This document shows, one piece after another, positions 54,007-62,045 of a DNA stretch of 64,000 nt. The stretch covers positions 1 through 64,000 of the forward strand of contig CAAGHI010000044.1 in the NCBI GenBank assembly GCA_900769645.1, read 5' to 3'. The notes beneath the pieces are model-generated. The model searched no databases, was not told the DNA's origin, and worked only from the letters and a program-made list of their open reading frames with translations. This stretch comes from Candidatus Gastranaerophilales bacterium. GTDB taxonomy: Bacteria; Cyanobacteriota; Vampirovibrionia; Gastranaerophilales; Gastranaerophilaceae. How positions within the stretch are numbered: the stretch's first letter is position 1; each line of letters starts with the position of its first letter. The position numbers and the translations under genes are program-made.

Positions 54007-54034
54007 TTTACAAAAAAAATTTAGCATGTATGAT
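54007..54034 (+). promoter_or_regulatory. Promoter of tRNA-Ala
   Basis: TTTACA (54007-54012) and TATGAT (54029-54034) are separated by 16 bases. The tRNA begins 32 bases further on. Confidence 0.6.
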
Positions 54035-54065
54035 AATAAACGTGGTGAGAGCCACAACCCAAATG

Positions 54066-54141
54066 AGGGGGTTTAGCTCAGCTGGTAGAGCACCTGCTTT
54101 GCACGCAGGGGGTCAGGAGTTCGAATCTCCTAACCTCCACC
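54066..54141 (+). tRNA. tRNA-Ala(UGC)
   Basis: A 76-nt cloverleaf with encoded CCA. The acceptor GGGGGTT pairs with AACCTCC (one G-U). The D arm is GCTC/GAGC, the anticodon stem CCTGC/GCAGG with loop TTTGCAC (anticodon TGC), and the T stem AGGAG/CTCCT with loop TTCGAAT. The 3' half also encodes, on the other strand, the last nine codons of a serine recombinase, so this is the probable attachment site of the element to the right. Confidence 0.97.
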
Positions 54142-55714
54142 ATTTAAAACAACTAGAACAATTAAAATCAGAGCCTAAGGGCTCTTTTTTAATGCTTTCG
54201 ATACATTTATCCTTTGAAGAAATTATTGCTGCCTTGAATTCAGCAAATCCAACTTCCGCAATCTCTTTTTTAGCTAGTTTTACAAGATTCTCAATAGTCG
54301 CAAACGGTTCCTTAAAGACGACTTTAACCCTTTTGTCTTTTGCTGTAGCAGACAGATATGTTTCTCTAATAATATTCGCCACTTCTTCTGCTGAAAGTTC
54401 GGTAGCTGGGAAGCTTGCTTTTCTGCACAAATCAAGGATTTTCAGCCCTGTATCCAAGAAATTTGTATTAGCATAGAGGTGTTTTTGATATTCTGCACTT
54501 AATCGGTTTAATTTTACCTCATATTCGTTTTTTAGATTTATCCACATGTTATAGTCAAGAACATTATTTACTTGGTCAAGATACATCTTTTTTAGAATTT
54601 CTTTGCATTGTTCAATTTCAGAAGTAATTCTTGTTACTTCTGTTTTGTGATACTCCTGCTCATCGCCCAAACATTCTTTGAGAGAATATTTTACCAATTC
54701 GTATAAATCCTCGTCTAATCCAATGCGTTTTAAGTGCATGCGGAAAGATTGAGTAAGATGTTTTTCAGAAATATAACAAGTATTAGGGCAACTCCTGTCG
54801 AAATGAGAACAGCGGTAATAAATGTTGTGCTTTTTCTGTCTTTCTCCACAGAATGAATATCCGCAAACTCCACATTTTACTATTCCCGGATATAGGAAAT
54901 CGAAATTTTTACGAACTTTGGACTTATCCACTTTATGAAAAGCTAATTGTGCTTTGTCAAAAATCTCTCTTAAAATTATAGCAGGATGCTTGCCTTGGTA
55001 AATAATGCCGTTACAATTCATTTGACCAACATAGATAACATTTTTTAGCATTGATTCAAGTACACATTGAGTTATTTTAGGTCTTTCGGCTTTGTAGTAA
55101 TATCCCTCAACAAAAAGTTCTTCGCATAATTTTCTAAGTGAAAATTTTCCGGTTGCAAATAATTCAAAGGCTCTGCGAATAAACAAAATTCTTGATTTGT
55201 CTATAATTAAATTCTTTTTTGCTCCTCTCAAATATCCGTAAGGTGGTTGGAATGGCCAATAACCCTGTTCAAGCCCCTCATGTAATCCTTTTGAGATTTC
55301 TTCAGAAAGGTTATCAATGTAATTTTTTGCCATTAGAACCTTAATCCCATGGATAAATTTGTCATGGGATTTGGAATTTTTGCTAATAATGCTACCTTCT
55401 TTCACTAGATGAACTTCTAAGTCGTAATCTTCAAGAGTAACATAATCTTTGAAGTTACGATATAATCTATCTGTTTTTTCTACAAGTACGGTCTTTATTT
55501 CAGGGTTTTCCTTTAGAAAAGCTAACATGGCATTATAATTAGTTCGACCTGCTTTCTTGGCGGTTTCAGCGTCTGAATATTCGTTGACAATTTGAAATCC
55601 GTTTTTTAGTGCGTATTCTTTGAGCAATTTTAACTGTGCTGGAATAGAAAATCCCTCACGTTCTTGTTCTCTGCTAGATACACGTGCATAAATAACCGCT
55701 TGTTTGTTTTGCAT
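54113..55714 (-). CDS. Large serine recombinase (element integrase)
   Basis: A 533-residue site-specific serine recombinase. The resolvase domain has YARVSSREQ with the nucleophile Ser13. The recombinase domain (about 160-250, PPYGYLR...) precedes a zinc ribbon (CGVCGYSFCGERQ, CSHFDRSC) and a coiled-coil tail. The C-terminal end (WWRLGDSNS) is encoded by the 3' part of tRNA-Ala, with the stop at 54113. It is the first gene inside the element and probably integrates and excises it. Confidence 0.9.
   Translation of the reverse strand: MQNKQAVIYARVSSREQEREGFSIPAQLKLLKEYALKNGFQIVNEYSDAETAKKAGRTNYNAMLAFLKENPEIKTVLVEKTDRLYRNFKDYVTLEDYDLEVHLVKEGSIISKNSKSHDKFIHGIKVLMAKNYIDNLSEEISKGLHEGLEQGYWPFQPPYGYLRGAKKNLIIDKSRILFIRRAFELFATGKFSLRKLCEELFVEGYYYKAERPKITQCVLESMLKNVIYVGQMNCNGIIYQGKHPAIILREIFDKAQLAFHKVDKSKVRKNFDFLYPGIVKCGVCGYSFCGERQKKHNIYYRCSHFDRSCPNTCYISEKHLTQSFRMHLKRIGLDEDLYELVKYSLKECLGDEQEYHKTEVTRITSEIEQCKEILKKMYLDQVNNVLDYNMWINLKNEYEVKLNRLSAEYQKHLYANTNFLDTGLKILDLCRKASFPATELSAEEVANIIRETYLSATAKDKRVKVVFKEPFATIENLVKLAKKEIAEVGFAEFKAAIISSKDKCIESIKKEPLGSDFNCSSCFKWWRLGDSNS
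54169..54189 (+). terminator. Terminator of tRNA-Ala, inside the recombinase gene
   Basis: AGAGCC (54169-54174) pairs with GGCTCT (54179-54184) with loop TAAG, followed by a T run. It lies within the antisense coding region of the integrase C-terminus. Confidence 0.7.
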
Positions 55715-55881
55715 AATCTGAACTCCTTAAAATTTCTGAACTTGTATGTTTTTATTTTTACTCATTTTGGCAAAAAGTAAAGTAGGCTTGGCATACGACT
55801 TCCCAATAAAATATTCTGGAAAAATAATCTACAAAAGATTTTAAGATTTGGTGAAATCGAAATTAAAACATTAAGAAATGC

Positions 55882-55913
55882 AAAAGAAAACCCGCACATT
55901 TTTATGTGCGGGT
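55882..55913 (-). terminator. Terminator of the minus-strand gene block ending at 55943
   Basis: On the minus strand, ACCCGCACAT pairs with ATGTGCGGGT (55890-55913), followed by TTTTCTTTTG. It separates the block from the integrase gene downstream. Confidence 0.8.
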
Positions 55914-55942
55914 ACATTCAAAAATAAGGAATTTATGGCTAA

Positions 55943-57370
55943 TTATCTTTTACGGATTTTTCGAAAAGTTGGTTTGAATGTGATTTTGACTTTATCGCCT
56001 TGAAGTTCAAATTTATTCGTAATGAGTTTGAGAATTTCTCTTTGATTTTCAATATTTAGGTTAATAAAGGAGTCGTAAAGTCGTTTTTGGGAAATTTCGT
56101 TGCATTTTGACTCCAAATATTGGATTTTTTGTTTGGTTTTTGAAATTTTTTCGGTCAGGTTATTGTACTTATTGTCAATATCTTCCTGATTTGCGGCGAT
56201 GAAATCCTCATCATCTATACCGTTTTCATCGATGAAGTCGTTTAATTGTAGTTCCTTGTGGTATTTACGACTAACATTCCGTTTTAGGTTAGAATATTTT
56301 TGTTTTATGGGCTTTAATTCTTCCTTTAAAACCTCTTGAACAATCTCATTTGGAATTAAGTTTAGCCGAATTTCTTTGAGATAATTCAACACAAAATCCG
56401 TAACAACTGTTTCATTAACTGAATGCCGAATTTTGTTTTTATCAAAAGCCGTATAATAGATATATCGACCTTTTTTGATTTCTCCAGTCATAATTTTTCC
56501 TGTTTCTTGAAGCCTTAGTAAGTTTGAATAAAGAAAACAATGTTTTTGTTGTTTTTCATTTGCTGAAGTTTTAAGAACTTCTTGAACTTTATCAAATAAT
56601 TCTTTACTGACGATTGGCTTATATTTCCCTTTTATCGGAGTTTCAATATCTGGAAAGTCAAAATATCCGGTATAAAACTTGTTTTTCAAAATTCGTGAAA
56701 GAGTTGCTTTTTGAATTTTCTTGCTTTTTTGCAATTTATATTCATAACCGAGTTCAAATAGCTTTTCAGAAAGTGTGTTCAACGAATATTCATTAGTTGA
56801 ATACAATTCGTAAGCCTTTCGCACAATTTCCGCTTCTTTTGGAATAATAACTATTCGTTTGCTCCTCATTCTATAACCAAATGGAACTCTGCTTGGTCGA
56901 ATTCCTGTTTTTGCTCTTTCCATAAGCCCCTTTTTACGAATTTTATTCATGTGCTTAACTTCAAATTCTGCACTTGCAATAAGTATGCTTGTTAAGAATT
57001 TTTCATGGGATTTGAAAGGTTTAGAAATAGTCATATTCTCTTTTACAAAAATTATTTTGGTATCGAATTTATCAACAAGAACTTCAATTGGGTAGAAATC
57101 ATATTGATTTCTTGTTAAACGATTTATGCAGAATGAAATAATCACATCTGCCTTATCTTTAGATTGTTGATTTGCAATCATTTTATAGAAAACTGGTCTA
57201 TCATACGGTGTCATAGCACTTTTATTTTCATAATAGACATTCCTGACAGTAATACCGTTTGCCTCACAATATTTCCGGCATTCGTTTTCTTGTGTTTCTC
57301 TCGACATCCCATCTTCTTGAGATTTACTTGACAATCTTATATAAATATCTGCTATTATTTTCTTATTCAT
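55943..57370 (-). CDS. Second serine recombinase, without zinc-ribbon cysteines
   Basis: A 475-residue serine recombinase. The resolvase motif YIRLSSKSQ has the probable nucleophile at residue 14 of the chosen start. SFCINRLTRNQ and the recombinase domain (RPSRVPFGYRM) follow. Where related proteins carry a CxxC zinc ribbon, this one has FLYSNLLRLQETGKIMTGEIKKG and no cysteine pair. A long coiled coil ends it. ATG 57370 fits GGAG seven bases upstream. ATG 57376 is too close to it. The start overlaps the upstream ATPase stop by eight bases, so they are coupled. Confidence 0.85.
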   Translation of the reverse strand: MNKKIIADIYIRLSSKSQEDGMSRETQENECRKYCEANGITVRNVYYENKSAMTPYDRPVFYKMIANQQSKDKADVIISFCINRLTRNQYDFYPIEVLVDKFDTKIIFVKENMTISKPFKSHEKFLTSILIASAEFEVKHMNKIRKKGLMERAKTGIRPSRVPFGYRMRSKRIVIIPKEAEIVRKAYELYSTNEYSLNTLSEKLFELGYEYKLQKSKKIQKATLSRILKNKFYTGYFDFPDIETPIKGKYKPIVSKELFDKVQEVLKTSANEKQQKHCFLYSNLLRLQETGKIMTGEIKKGRYIYYTAFDKNKIRHSVNETVVTDFVLNYLKEIRLNLIPNEIVQEVLKEELKPIKQKYSNLKRNVSRKYHKELQLNDFIDENGIDDEDFIAANQEDIDNKYNNLTEKISKTKQKIQYLESKCNEISQKRLYDSFINLNIENQREILKLITNKFELQGDKVKITFKPTFRKIRKR

Positions 57371-58865
57371 CGTCATACTCCTTATTTTCAGGTCTAAAAG
57401 ATACTCTATTTTTTATGTCTAATAAGGTTTCATTCTCAGATATATCAAATTTTATTGCTTTACCAATAGGTTTGAGGTCTGTTGCATTTAGATTTACTGC
57501 TCGTTTGTCGTTTGCTAATTTTAATTGGAGCTGAGCAGGTGTTAGTTTTCGGTATTCACTTGTACTGTTGTAAATATCACAGTATTTTGTGAGATTTATC
57601 CGCAAATACTTGTTTTTAGTAATTAGAAAATCTCTGCCATATATAAGCAATTCCTTATTAAATAGCTTATACACATCTGCCAAAAACACATCTCCATAGG
57701 ATAGTTCTGTATCAATGTATTGTTCAAAATATTCAAGATATTCTTTAGCCAAAGTTTCAGTATTTAGGATTTCTTCGCCTAAAATACCATTGATTACAGC
57801 CCAAATTGACATTCCGATTGCAACGTTATTGCAAATTCTAGCAAAACTGCAATATTTTTGAGCGATTTTGTATTGTTCATGATAAATCTCAATGATTTTA
57901 CTTCTGTAATACAGAATTTCAGGTAAAAAACAAGAAAGAGGTTTCAAATTTTCTTCTGAATGATACTTAAAATTGCTCAAATCAAACTGTTCACGTTTGA
58001 AATTTACTGGAATACATCTTGAAAAATTTGCAAAAGTCATATTTTCAAAGAAATGGTTTGTTCCTGCACAAAATGAAGTATTGATTTCAATAACAATTTC
58101 TTTTCCATCTTTAGAAGATTTTTTCCTAGGATTAGCCGAAAATGCGTCTTTCCCCAAGTCCTCAAAATTTAGCATTCGCTTGTTATCAAGCTCCTCAAAA
58201 AATACAACAAAATTATTAAACTTTTGAAGTTGAACACGCAAAGCCACCATTGTTGACGTTCCGCTTGTAAGTTTTGTATAGTTAGTAATGCCGAATATTG
58301 CGGCTAAAATATGAATAATAGTTGATTTGCCTGCATTCGATTGTCCGTAAAATATAACATACGGAAAACCTTGAGCCTTTGAAATAAATAAGTCAAAAAA
58401 GCAATTTGCGATTACAACCGCTATTGCCATATAAATAGGGGCATTAAAAGTTTTTATTATCGTCAAAGCAAGTTCTTTGAGAACTTCTTTTGGATTATTA
58501 CTAATAACAAGTTTGGGTACCACATCATTTGCAGGGAGAATTTGGAGTTTTTCTTCTTCTGTAAGTTGTAAATCATCTGGGATTTTGGGATATTTTTCTA
58601 TTGTTTTGGTATCAATTTGAATTTTTGAATTTCCCATAATATAAGAATTTTCAGATGATTGATAACCAAAATTTGTGTAAATTTCAATACTTTTCAAATT
58701 TTCATATAGCATTTGAATTAGTAGCAAAAACTTCTGCTTGTTGAAATTTTCGTAAAGCCCGACAATTCCATGATGGATAGTTTTGAAAAATGTGCTAAAG
58801 TCTGTTTCATCGTTCCCCTCAATAATTTTGATGTAGCGTTTCTGCGATTGTTGTTCTTTAATCAC
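57363..58865 (-). CDS. P-loop ATPase of mobile elements (SF3/DUF927-like)
   Basis: A 500-residue protein. Walker A FYGQSNAGKST is at 172-182, Walker B-like FVVFFEELDN at about 224-233, and a sensor-like CAGTNHFFENMTFANFSRCIPVNF at about 265-290. This layout fits the hexameric helicase/ATPase part of phage and plasmid primase-helicases. No primase motif is present in the N-terminal 150 residues. The start is GTG, directly abutting the TGA of the small gene upstream, so expression is coupled. A role in replicating or maintaining the element is likely. Confidence 0.75.
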   Translation of the reverse strand: MIKEQQSQKRYIKIIEGNDETDFSTFFKTIHHGIVGLYENFNKQKFLLLIQMLYENLKSIEIYTNFGYQSSENSYIMGNSKIQIDTKTIEKYPKIPDDLQLTEEEKLQILPANDVVPKLVISNNPKEVLKELALTIIKTFNAPIYMAIAVVIANCFFDLFISKAQGFPYVIFYGQSNAGKSTIIHILAAIFGITNYTKLTSGTSTMVALRVQLQKFNNFVVFFEELDNKRMLNFEDLGKDAFSANPRKKSSKDGKEIVIEINTSFCAGTNHFFENMTFANFSRCIPVNFKREQFDLSNFKYHSEENLKPLSCFLPEILYYRSKIIEIYHEQYKIAQKYCSFARICNNVAIGMSIWAVINGILGEEILNTETLAKEYLEYFEQYIDTELSYGDVFLADVYKLFNKELLIYGRDFLITKNKYLRINLTKYCDIYNSTSEYRKLTPAQLQLKLANDKRAVNLNATDLKPIGKAIKFDISENETLLDIKNRVSFRPENKEYDDE

Positions 58866-59036
58866 TCATAACGCAAGTTTTTCTATAACCTTGTAAGTGT
58901 TTTTAGTGTTGGTTATTAGTTTTATTACGAATAAACCTTGAATAGCATAATTTGCAATTTTACTGGTGATAATTTCATTATTTTTGTCTTGGTAGCTGTA
59001 TGTTAAGCAGTTATCTATATTTTCGATTTTTTTCAT
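58866..59036 (-). CDS. Small uncharacterised protein of the element
   Basis: A 56-residue protein starting MKKIENIDNCLTYSYQD and ending VIEKLAL. ATG 59036 follows AGGAGG. A longer frame to 59081 lacks a site. Its stop codon abuts the GTG start of the ATPase gene. It may be mostly a beta hairpin fold. Function unknown. Confidence 0.6.
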   Translation of the reverse strand: MKKIENIDNCLTYSYQDKNNEIITSKIANYAIQGLFVIKLITNTKNTYKVIEKLAL

Positions 59037-59057
59037 TTGGTTTCCTCCTATTGATGA

Positions 59058-59092
59058 TAAAAAAGAACGCTCAAGGTACACTTGAGCGTTCC
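59058..59092 (-). terminator. Terminator after the gene at 59108
   Basis: On the minus strand, GAACGCTCAAG pairs with CTTGAGCGTTC (59065-59091), followed by TTTTTTATC. Genes further left on that strand would then need read-through or an internal promoter. Confidence 0.85.
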
Positions 59093-59107
59093 AATAAGGA
59101 TTTCTCC

Positions 59108-59533
59108 TTATTCTTCTGATATTGTAATCACAATATCGTTAGATCCGATTGGAATTTCACTACTTGGAGATACAACTATTTGATTGTGTTTTGTCATTAT
59201 TGCATTTAAAAGATTGTTCTTCCAATGTAGAAAGACATTATACCTCGCAAATTGTAATGAAAACGGAATGTATTCGTCAGGAAGTTGAATTTCGTAAATG
59301 CTACTTAAAACATCTTCTTCTGAATATGAATTTAAGATAGTTCCAATATGTAAATCAACAAGAAGTTTGATTTCTTCTAGTGAATTAATTTCGGAAATTT
59401 CTAAAAATTCCCCGTTTTTGTTGAAAAATTTACTGTTTTCCAACTTTTCCATTACGGATTGTGCAATTCCGATTTCTTTTAATTTTTCGAAATCGTATGC
59501 ACCAAGAGTACAATAAGAAAGATTTTCTGTCAT
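59108..59533 (-). CDS. Uncharacterised element protein
   Basis: A 141-residue acidic protein that I do not recognise. It begins MTENLSYCTLGAYDFEKLKEIGIAQSVMEKL and ends with strands (NQIVVSPSSEIPIGSNDIVITISEE). The middle is helical with an aromatic segment (FSLQFARYNVFLHWKNNLL). No membrane or DNA-binding motif is seen. A GGAG site precedes the ATG, which follows a long structured leader. Confidence 0.6.
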   Translation of the reverse strand: MTENLSYCTLGAYDFEKLKEIGIAQSVMEKLENSKFFNKNGEFLEISEINSLEEIKLLVDLHIGTILNSYSEEDVLSSIYEIQLPDEYIPFSLQFARYNVFLHWKNNLLNAIMTKHNQIVVSPSSEIPIGSNDIVITISEE

Positions 59534-59810
59534 TTTCTTTTTCTCCTATAGCTCTACTCTATGCCCGTAGAGTTTAAGTTATTTTTGTACTACACTGTTC
59601 ATATATAGCATAGTTCTATGAACAGCTATATTGTTGGAGATTAAATCTCCGCTTGGGAAGAAGTTAAACGGGTTGAAATCCTGTCTTCAAATAAGATTTT
59701 TAATAACCGTTTAATTTCTTCTTTTTCGTAATCATTTCAACTTGTATCTTGATTACGAAGACTATTTTTTCAAATTTGTTTGTTCACGTTTTTCTCCTTT
59801 CGTATACTGT
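59534..59810 (-). promoter_or_regulatory. Structured leader / control region of the minus-strand element operon
   Basis: This is a 402-bp gap with no full-length gene. Hairpins: CTGTTCATA/TATGAACAG (59595-59625), GGAGA/TCTCC (59636-59650), a 15-base arm GAAGAAGTTAAACGG with CCGTTTAATTTCTTC (59657-59671 with 59707-59721, one mismatch), CGTAATCA/TGATTACG (59727-59757), and CTCTAC/GTAGAG just before the ribosome site of 59533. A minus-strand TATATACAGTATAC segment near 59805-59814 could be a promoter. It precedes AAAGGAG and a five-codon GTG frame. The region could be an attenuating leader or a replication origin. Confidence 0.45.
59641..59736 (-). other. Open stretch resembling a small protein fragment, no start codon
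   Basis: Thirty-one codons read NDYEKEEIKRLLKILFED, then RISTRLTSSQAEI and stop. The amphipathic pattern looks protein-like. However, the only ATG nearby (at 59735) is in another frame and gives eleven codons. It could be a degraded gene, a frameshifted leader peptide or chance. Confidence 0.2.
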
Positions 59811-59874
59811 ATATAAAATCTTTTTCATCAAAAATTTGTTTTATTGTGATTATTCGTATTATTTATTTGAAATA

Positions 59875-59903
59875 TTGACTATATAAGCATTTTAAGTTAT
59901 TAT
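59875..59903 (+). promoter_or_regulatory. Promoter of the plus-strand element genes
   Basis: TTGACT (59875-59880), a 17-base spacer and TATTAT (59898-59903). Confidence 0.65.
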
Positions 59904-59905
59904 TT

Positions 59906-59926
59906 TATCAATACAAAGTATTGATA
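59906..59926. promoter_or_regulatory. Putative operator palindrome
   Basis: TATCAATAC-AAA-GTATTGATA, a perfect 9-bp dyad covering the expected transcription start and leader, just ahead of ATG 59936. The position suggests repression by an unidentified dimeric regulator. Confidence 0.55.
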
Positions 59927-59935
59927 GGTAAAAAT

Positions 59936-60322
59936 ATGGTACTAAAGAGATTAAACTGTTTGCATGAATGGGTTAAAAATGGAACTAAAAACGGAAAACA
60001 ACGATATATTTGCAAGAAATGCAAAAAAACTTGTGGAGAGTTAGATATAAATATACAAAAAGCATTATATAAGTTGAATTTAGACCTAATACATTCATAT
60101 CCAGAAGAAGATGAATATATCTGGAATGAAGATTATTCATTTGATGATGAAGTATATAAATTTAGAGTTTCTAAAATCCGAATTCCATTATCAGAATTTG
60201 TTAAAATGATAAAAAGTACAAAAGGGCGAATAAAGAGTTCTATGATTGTTTATTTGAATGAAATAGAATTAGGAAGTTCTAATTTTAGAGAACAACAACT
60301 TTTAGTATATGAGGTATATTAA
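59936..60322 (+). CDS. Zinc-ribbon protein of the element
   Basis: A 128-residue protein. The N-terminal CLHEWVKNGTKNGKQRYICKKCKKTC has the C(x2-3)H/C...CxxC pattern and the NGKQRYxCKxC core of transposase (InsA-like) zinc ribbons. The C-terminal part (about 60-128) is a mixed alpha-beta region with acidic residues (YPEEDEYIWNEDYSFDDE). It may bind DNA. AGG lies eight bases ahead of ATG 59936, and an operator-like dyad overlaps the leader. It is followed after three bases by the next gene. Confidence 0.65.
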   Translation: MVLKRLNCLHEWVKNGTKNGKQRYICKKCKKTCGELDINIQKALYKLNLDLIHSYPEEDEYIWNEDYSFDDEVYKFRVSKIRIPLSEFVKMIKSTKGRIKSSMIVYLNEIELGSSNFREQQLLVYEVY

Positions 60323-60325
60323 TTT

Positions 60326-61117
60326 ATGTATGAAAGATATTTTTTAGGGCTTAATTCTGAAGAATTAGATAATTTTTTAAATAATAGTAAATTAAGTGTA
60401 AATCCATTTGCAGGAATACAAGGAAGATATTTGCAAATTGACAAAATTATGCAAAGAATACTTTTTAATCTCCCAGAAGATAAAAAGATTTTTTTAGCCA
60501 ATAAAATCAAAATGTTCTATAATGAGGAACAAAATCCAAACTTGAATAATAATTCTCTGTTGCAATGGATTAGTAATGGAGATGTTTTAGTATTTTATTC
60601 TCGAAATAGATTTATAGATGTTTTTCTTTGGATAACATCTAAGTACCTTTTGAGTATAAAAAAAGAAAATATGCTAACGCTTTTTGAAAAACGAAATTAC
60701 AAAATTGAAATTTTAGAAAAAAGACTGCACAAAAACTTAGAATTATGGGCTTTTTTAACGAAAACATCAGGAAAGCAGAAAAAGCAAGATAAATGTATTT
60801 TTGTATTTAAAACATCTGAACATGTGATTTTTATTTCTCCAAAATTCAGAGTCAATTTATCAGAATTTTGTGGGGAATATATTAATTTTGACAAAACCTC
60901 AACAAAAGTTTTAACAATAAATAATTTTGATTTCGAATTAGTTGATGAAATTGCAGATAACAATTTTTCTCTTGAAAATCTTCGAAAGAAAATTATGTAT
61001 AATCCAAAAACAAAACATTTAGAAAATCGTACAGAATTTATAACTCACTATCTATGTTCTTGGATAATTCCAGCTGGTGAGGCTGCTGAGATTTCCGCAT
61101 TGGCAGATTCTGAATAA
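60326..61117 (+). CDS. Uncharacterised element protein, second gene of the plus-strand operon
   Basis: A 263-residue protein that I do not recognise. The N-terminal part is helical (LNSEELDNFLNNSKLSV, IDKIMQRILFNLPEDKKIFLANKIKMFYNEE). The middle has Lys-rich helices (about 100-150), and the C-terminal part has strands (FVFKTSEHVIFISPKF, FDKTSTKVLTINNFDFELVDE). No motif suggests catalysis. It follows the zinc-ribbon gene after three bases and must be co-expressed with it. Confidence 0.6.
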   Translation: MYERYFLGLNSEELDNFLNNSKLSVNPFAGIQGRYLQIDKIMQRILFNLPEDKKIFLANKIKMFYNEEQNPNLNNNSLLQWISNGDVLVFYSRNRFIDVFLWITSKYLLSIKKENMLTLFEKRNYKIEILEKRLHKNLELWAFLTKTSGKQKKQDKCIFVFKTSEHVIFISPKFRVNLSEFCGEYINFDKTSTKVLTINNFDFELVDEIADNNFSLENLRKKIMYNPKTKHLENRTEFITHYLCSWIIPAGEAAEISALADSE

Positions 61118-61126
61118 TAAATGTTA

Positions 61127-61222
61127 TCAAGTTGATTTTTTAATTATTTTGATTTCATAATCTGTTAGATTGTAAAGTTTATAGACACCTTGGGCAATTT
61201 TGTAATCAAGACTATTTATTCG
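61127..61222 (-). pseudogene. Fragment of a type IIG-like restriction-methylase C-terminus
   Basis: Thirty-one codons, RINSLDYKIAQGVYKLYNLT, then DYEIKIIKKST and stop. Many N6-adenine methylase-endonuclease proteins end in a similar motif (I-D-x-x-V-Y-x-L-Y-x-L-T-x-x-E-I-x-I-V). The frame is closed by a stop immediately upstream, so it is a remnant of a lost gene. Confidence 0.55.
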
Positions 61223-61349
61223 TTATTTGATTTTCTTTATACAAAATAATATGTCTTTCTTTTAGAGCAAGAGTTTTCAATCGGATATAAAACTATAGCC
61301 ATGATTTTATTGTTTGTGTTAGACTTTTATTAGAAAGTAGGAGTTTAAT

Positions 61350-62045
61350 ATGAACGAACAAGAAAAACAAGAGATACTTCTAAAAGCTAAAACCTTTTTT
61401 AAGGAAAATATTGTAAAAAATCATATTAAAAATACTAAGAAATTAAAAAAGATAAAAGAATTTGTTATTAATCCTTTTTTAATTAAATATTTGGCAAATT
61501 TTGCTTTTGGGGACACTTCAAAAGAAAGTCTGGCCAAGGCTCTTATTTATCCAAGAGTCTTAGGAACATCTATAAATACTACTTTTGGCAATCAAATTCA
61601 AACTTTTTGTTGTGAAGTGTTATCTGGTTTGGCTTCTACTACTTCTGGTATTGACATTGAATTTGTAGACGCTATTGATGGGAGAAGAAAATATTGTCAA
61701 ATTAAATCTGGCCCGAATACAATAAATTTTGCAGATATTACATCTATTAAAGATGATTTTAAGGCGATTAAAAATTTAGCTCGTGTAAATCGATTACCCA
61801 ATTTTAATCCAAATATTGATTGTATTGTTGGAATTCTTTATGGAGTAGAGTCAGATTTATCTCAATTTTATAAAACAATTAACGAAGAATATCCTGTAGT
61901 TATAGGGCAAGATTTTTGGTATCGATTAACTGGGGATGAAAATTTTTACAATGAACTTATTGAAACATTTACATCTATTGCTGACGAAGTTGACAGCACA
62001 GATTTAATTTCCGAAGTTATCCAAGAATTGGTTAAACAATTATAA
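61350..62045 (+). CDS. Type II restriction endonuclease, PmeII family
   Basis: A 231-residue restriction enzyme. The opening KAKTFFKENIVKNHIKNTKKLK and NPFLIKYLANFAFGD, the LIYPRVLGTSINTTFGNQIQTFC segment and the catalytic GIDIEFVDAIDGRRKYCQIKSGPNTIN (PD-(D/E)XK type, Asp then QIK) match PmeII-like endonucleases. Recognition site unknown. It is convergent with its methyltransferase, and the two stop codons abut with no terminator between. Confidence 0.85.
   Translation: MNEQEKQEILLKAKTFFKENIVKNHIKNTKKLKKIKEFVINPFLIKYLANFAFGDTSKESLAKALIYPRVLGTSINTTFGNQIQTFCCEVLSGLASTTSGIDIEFVDAIDGRRKYCQIKSGPNTINFADITSIKDDFKAIKNLARVNRLPNFNPNIDCIVGILYGVESDLSQFYKTINEEYPVVIGQDFWYRLTGDENFYNELIETFTSIADEVDSTDLISEVIQELVKQL

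Noticed and set aside
54030..54476. 148-residue frame across the tRNA
   Set aside because: It reads through tRNA-Ala and the antisense strand of the integrase. It is a shadow frame.
59641..59736. Programmed frameshift joining ATG 59735 to the 31-codon stretch
   Set aside because: The A-run is one base short of a classical slippery heptamer, and no homologue is known to me. Kept only as a low-confidence feature.
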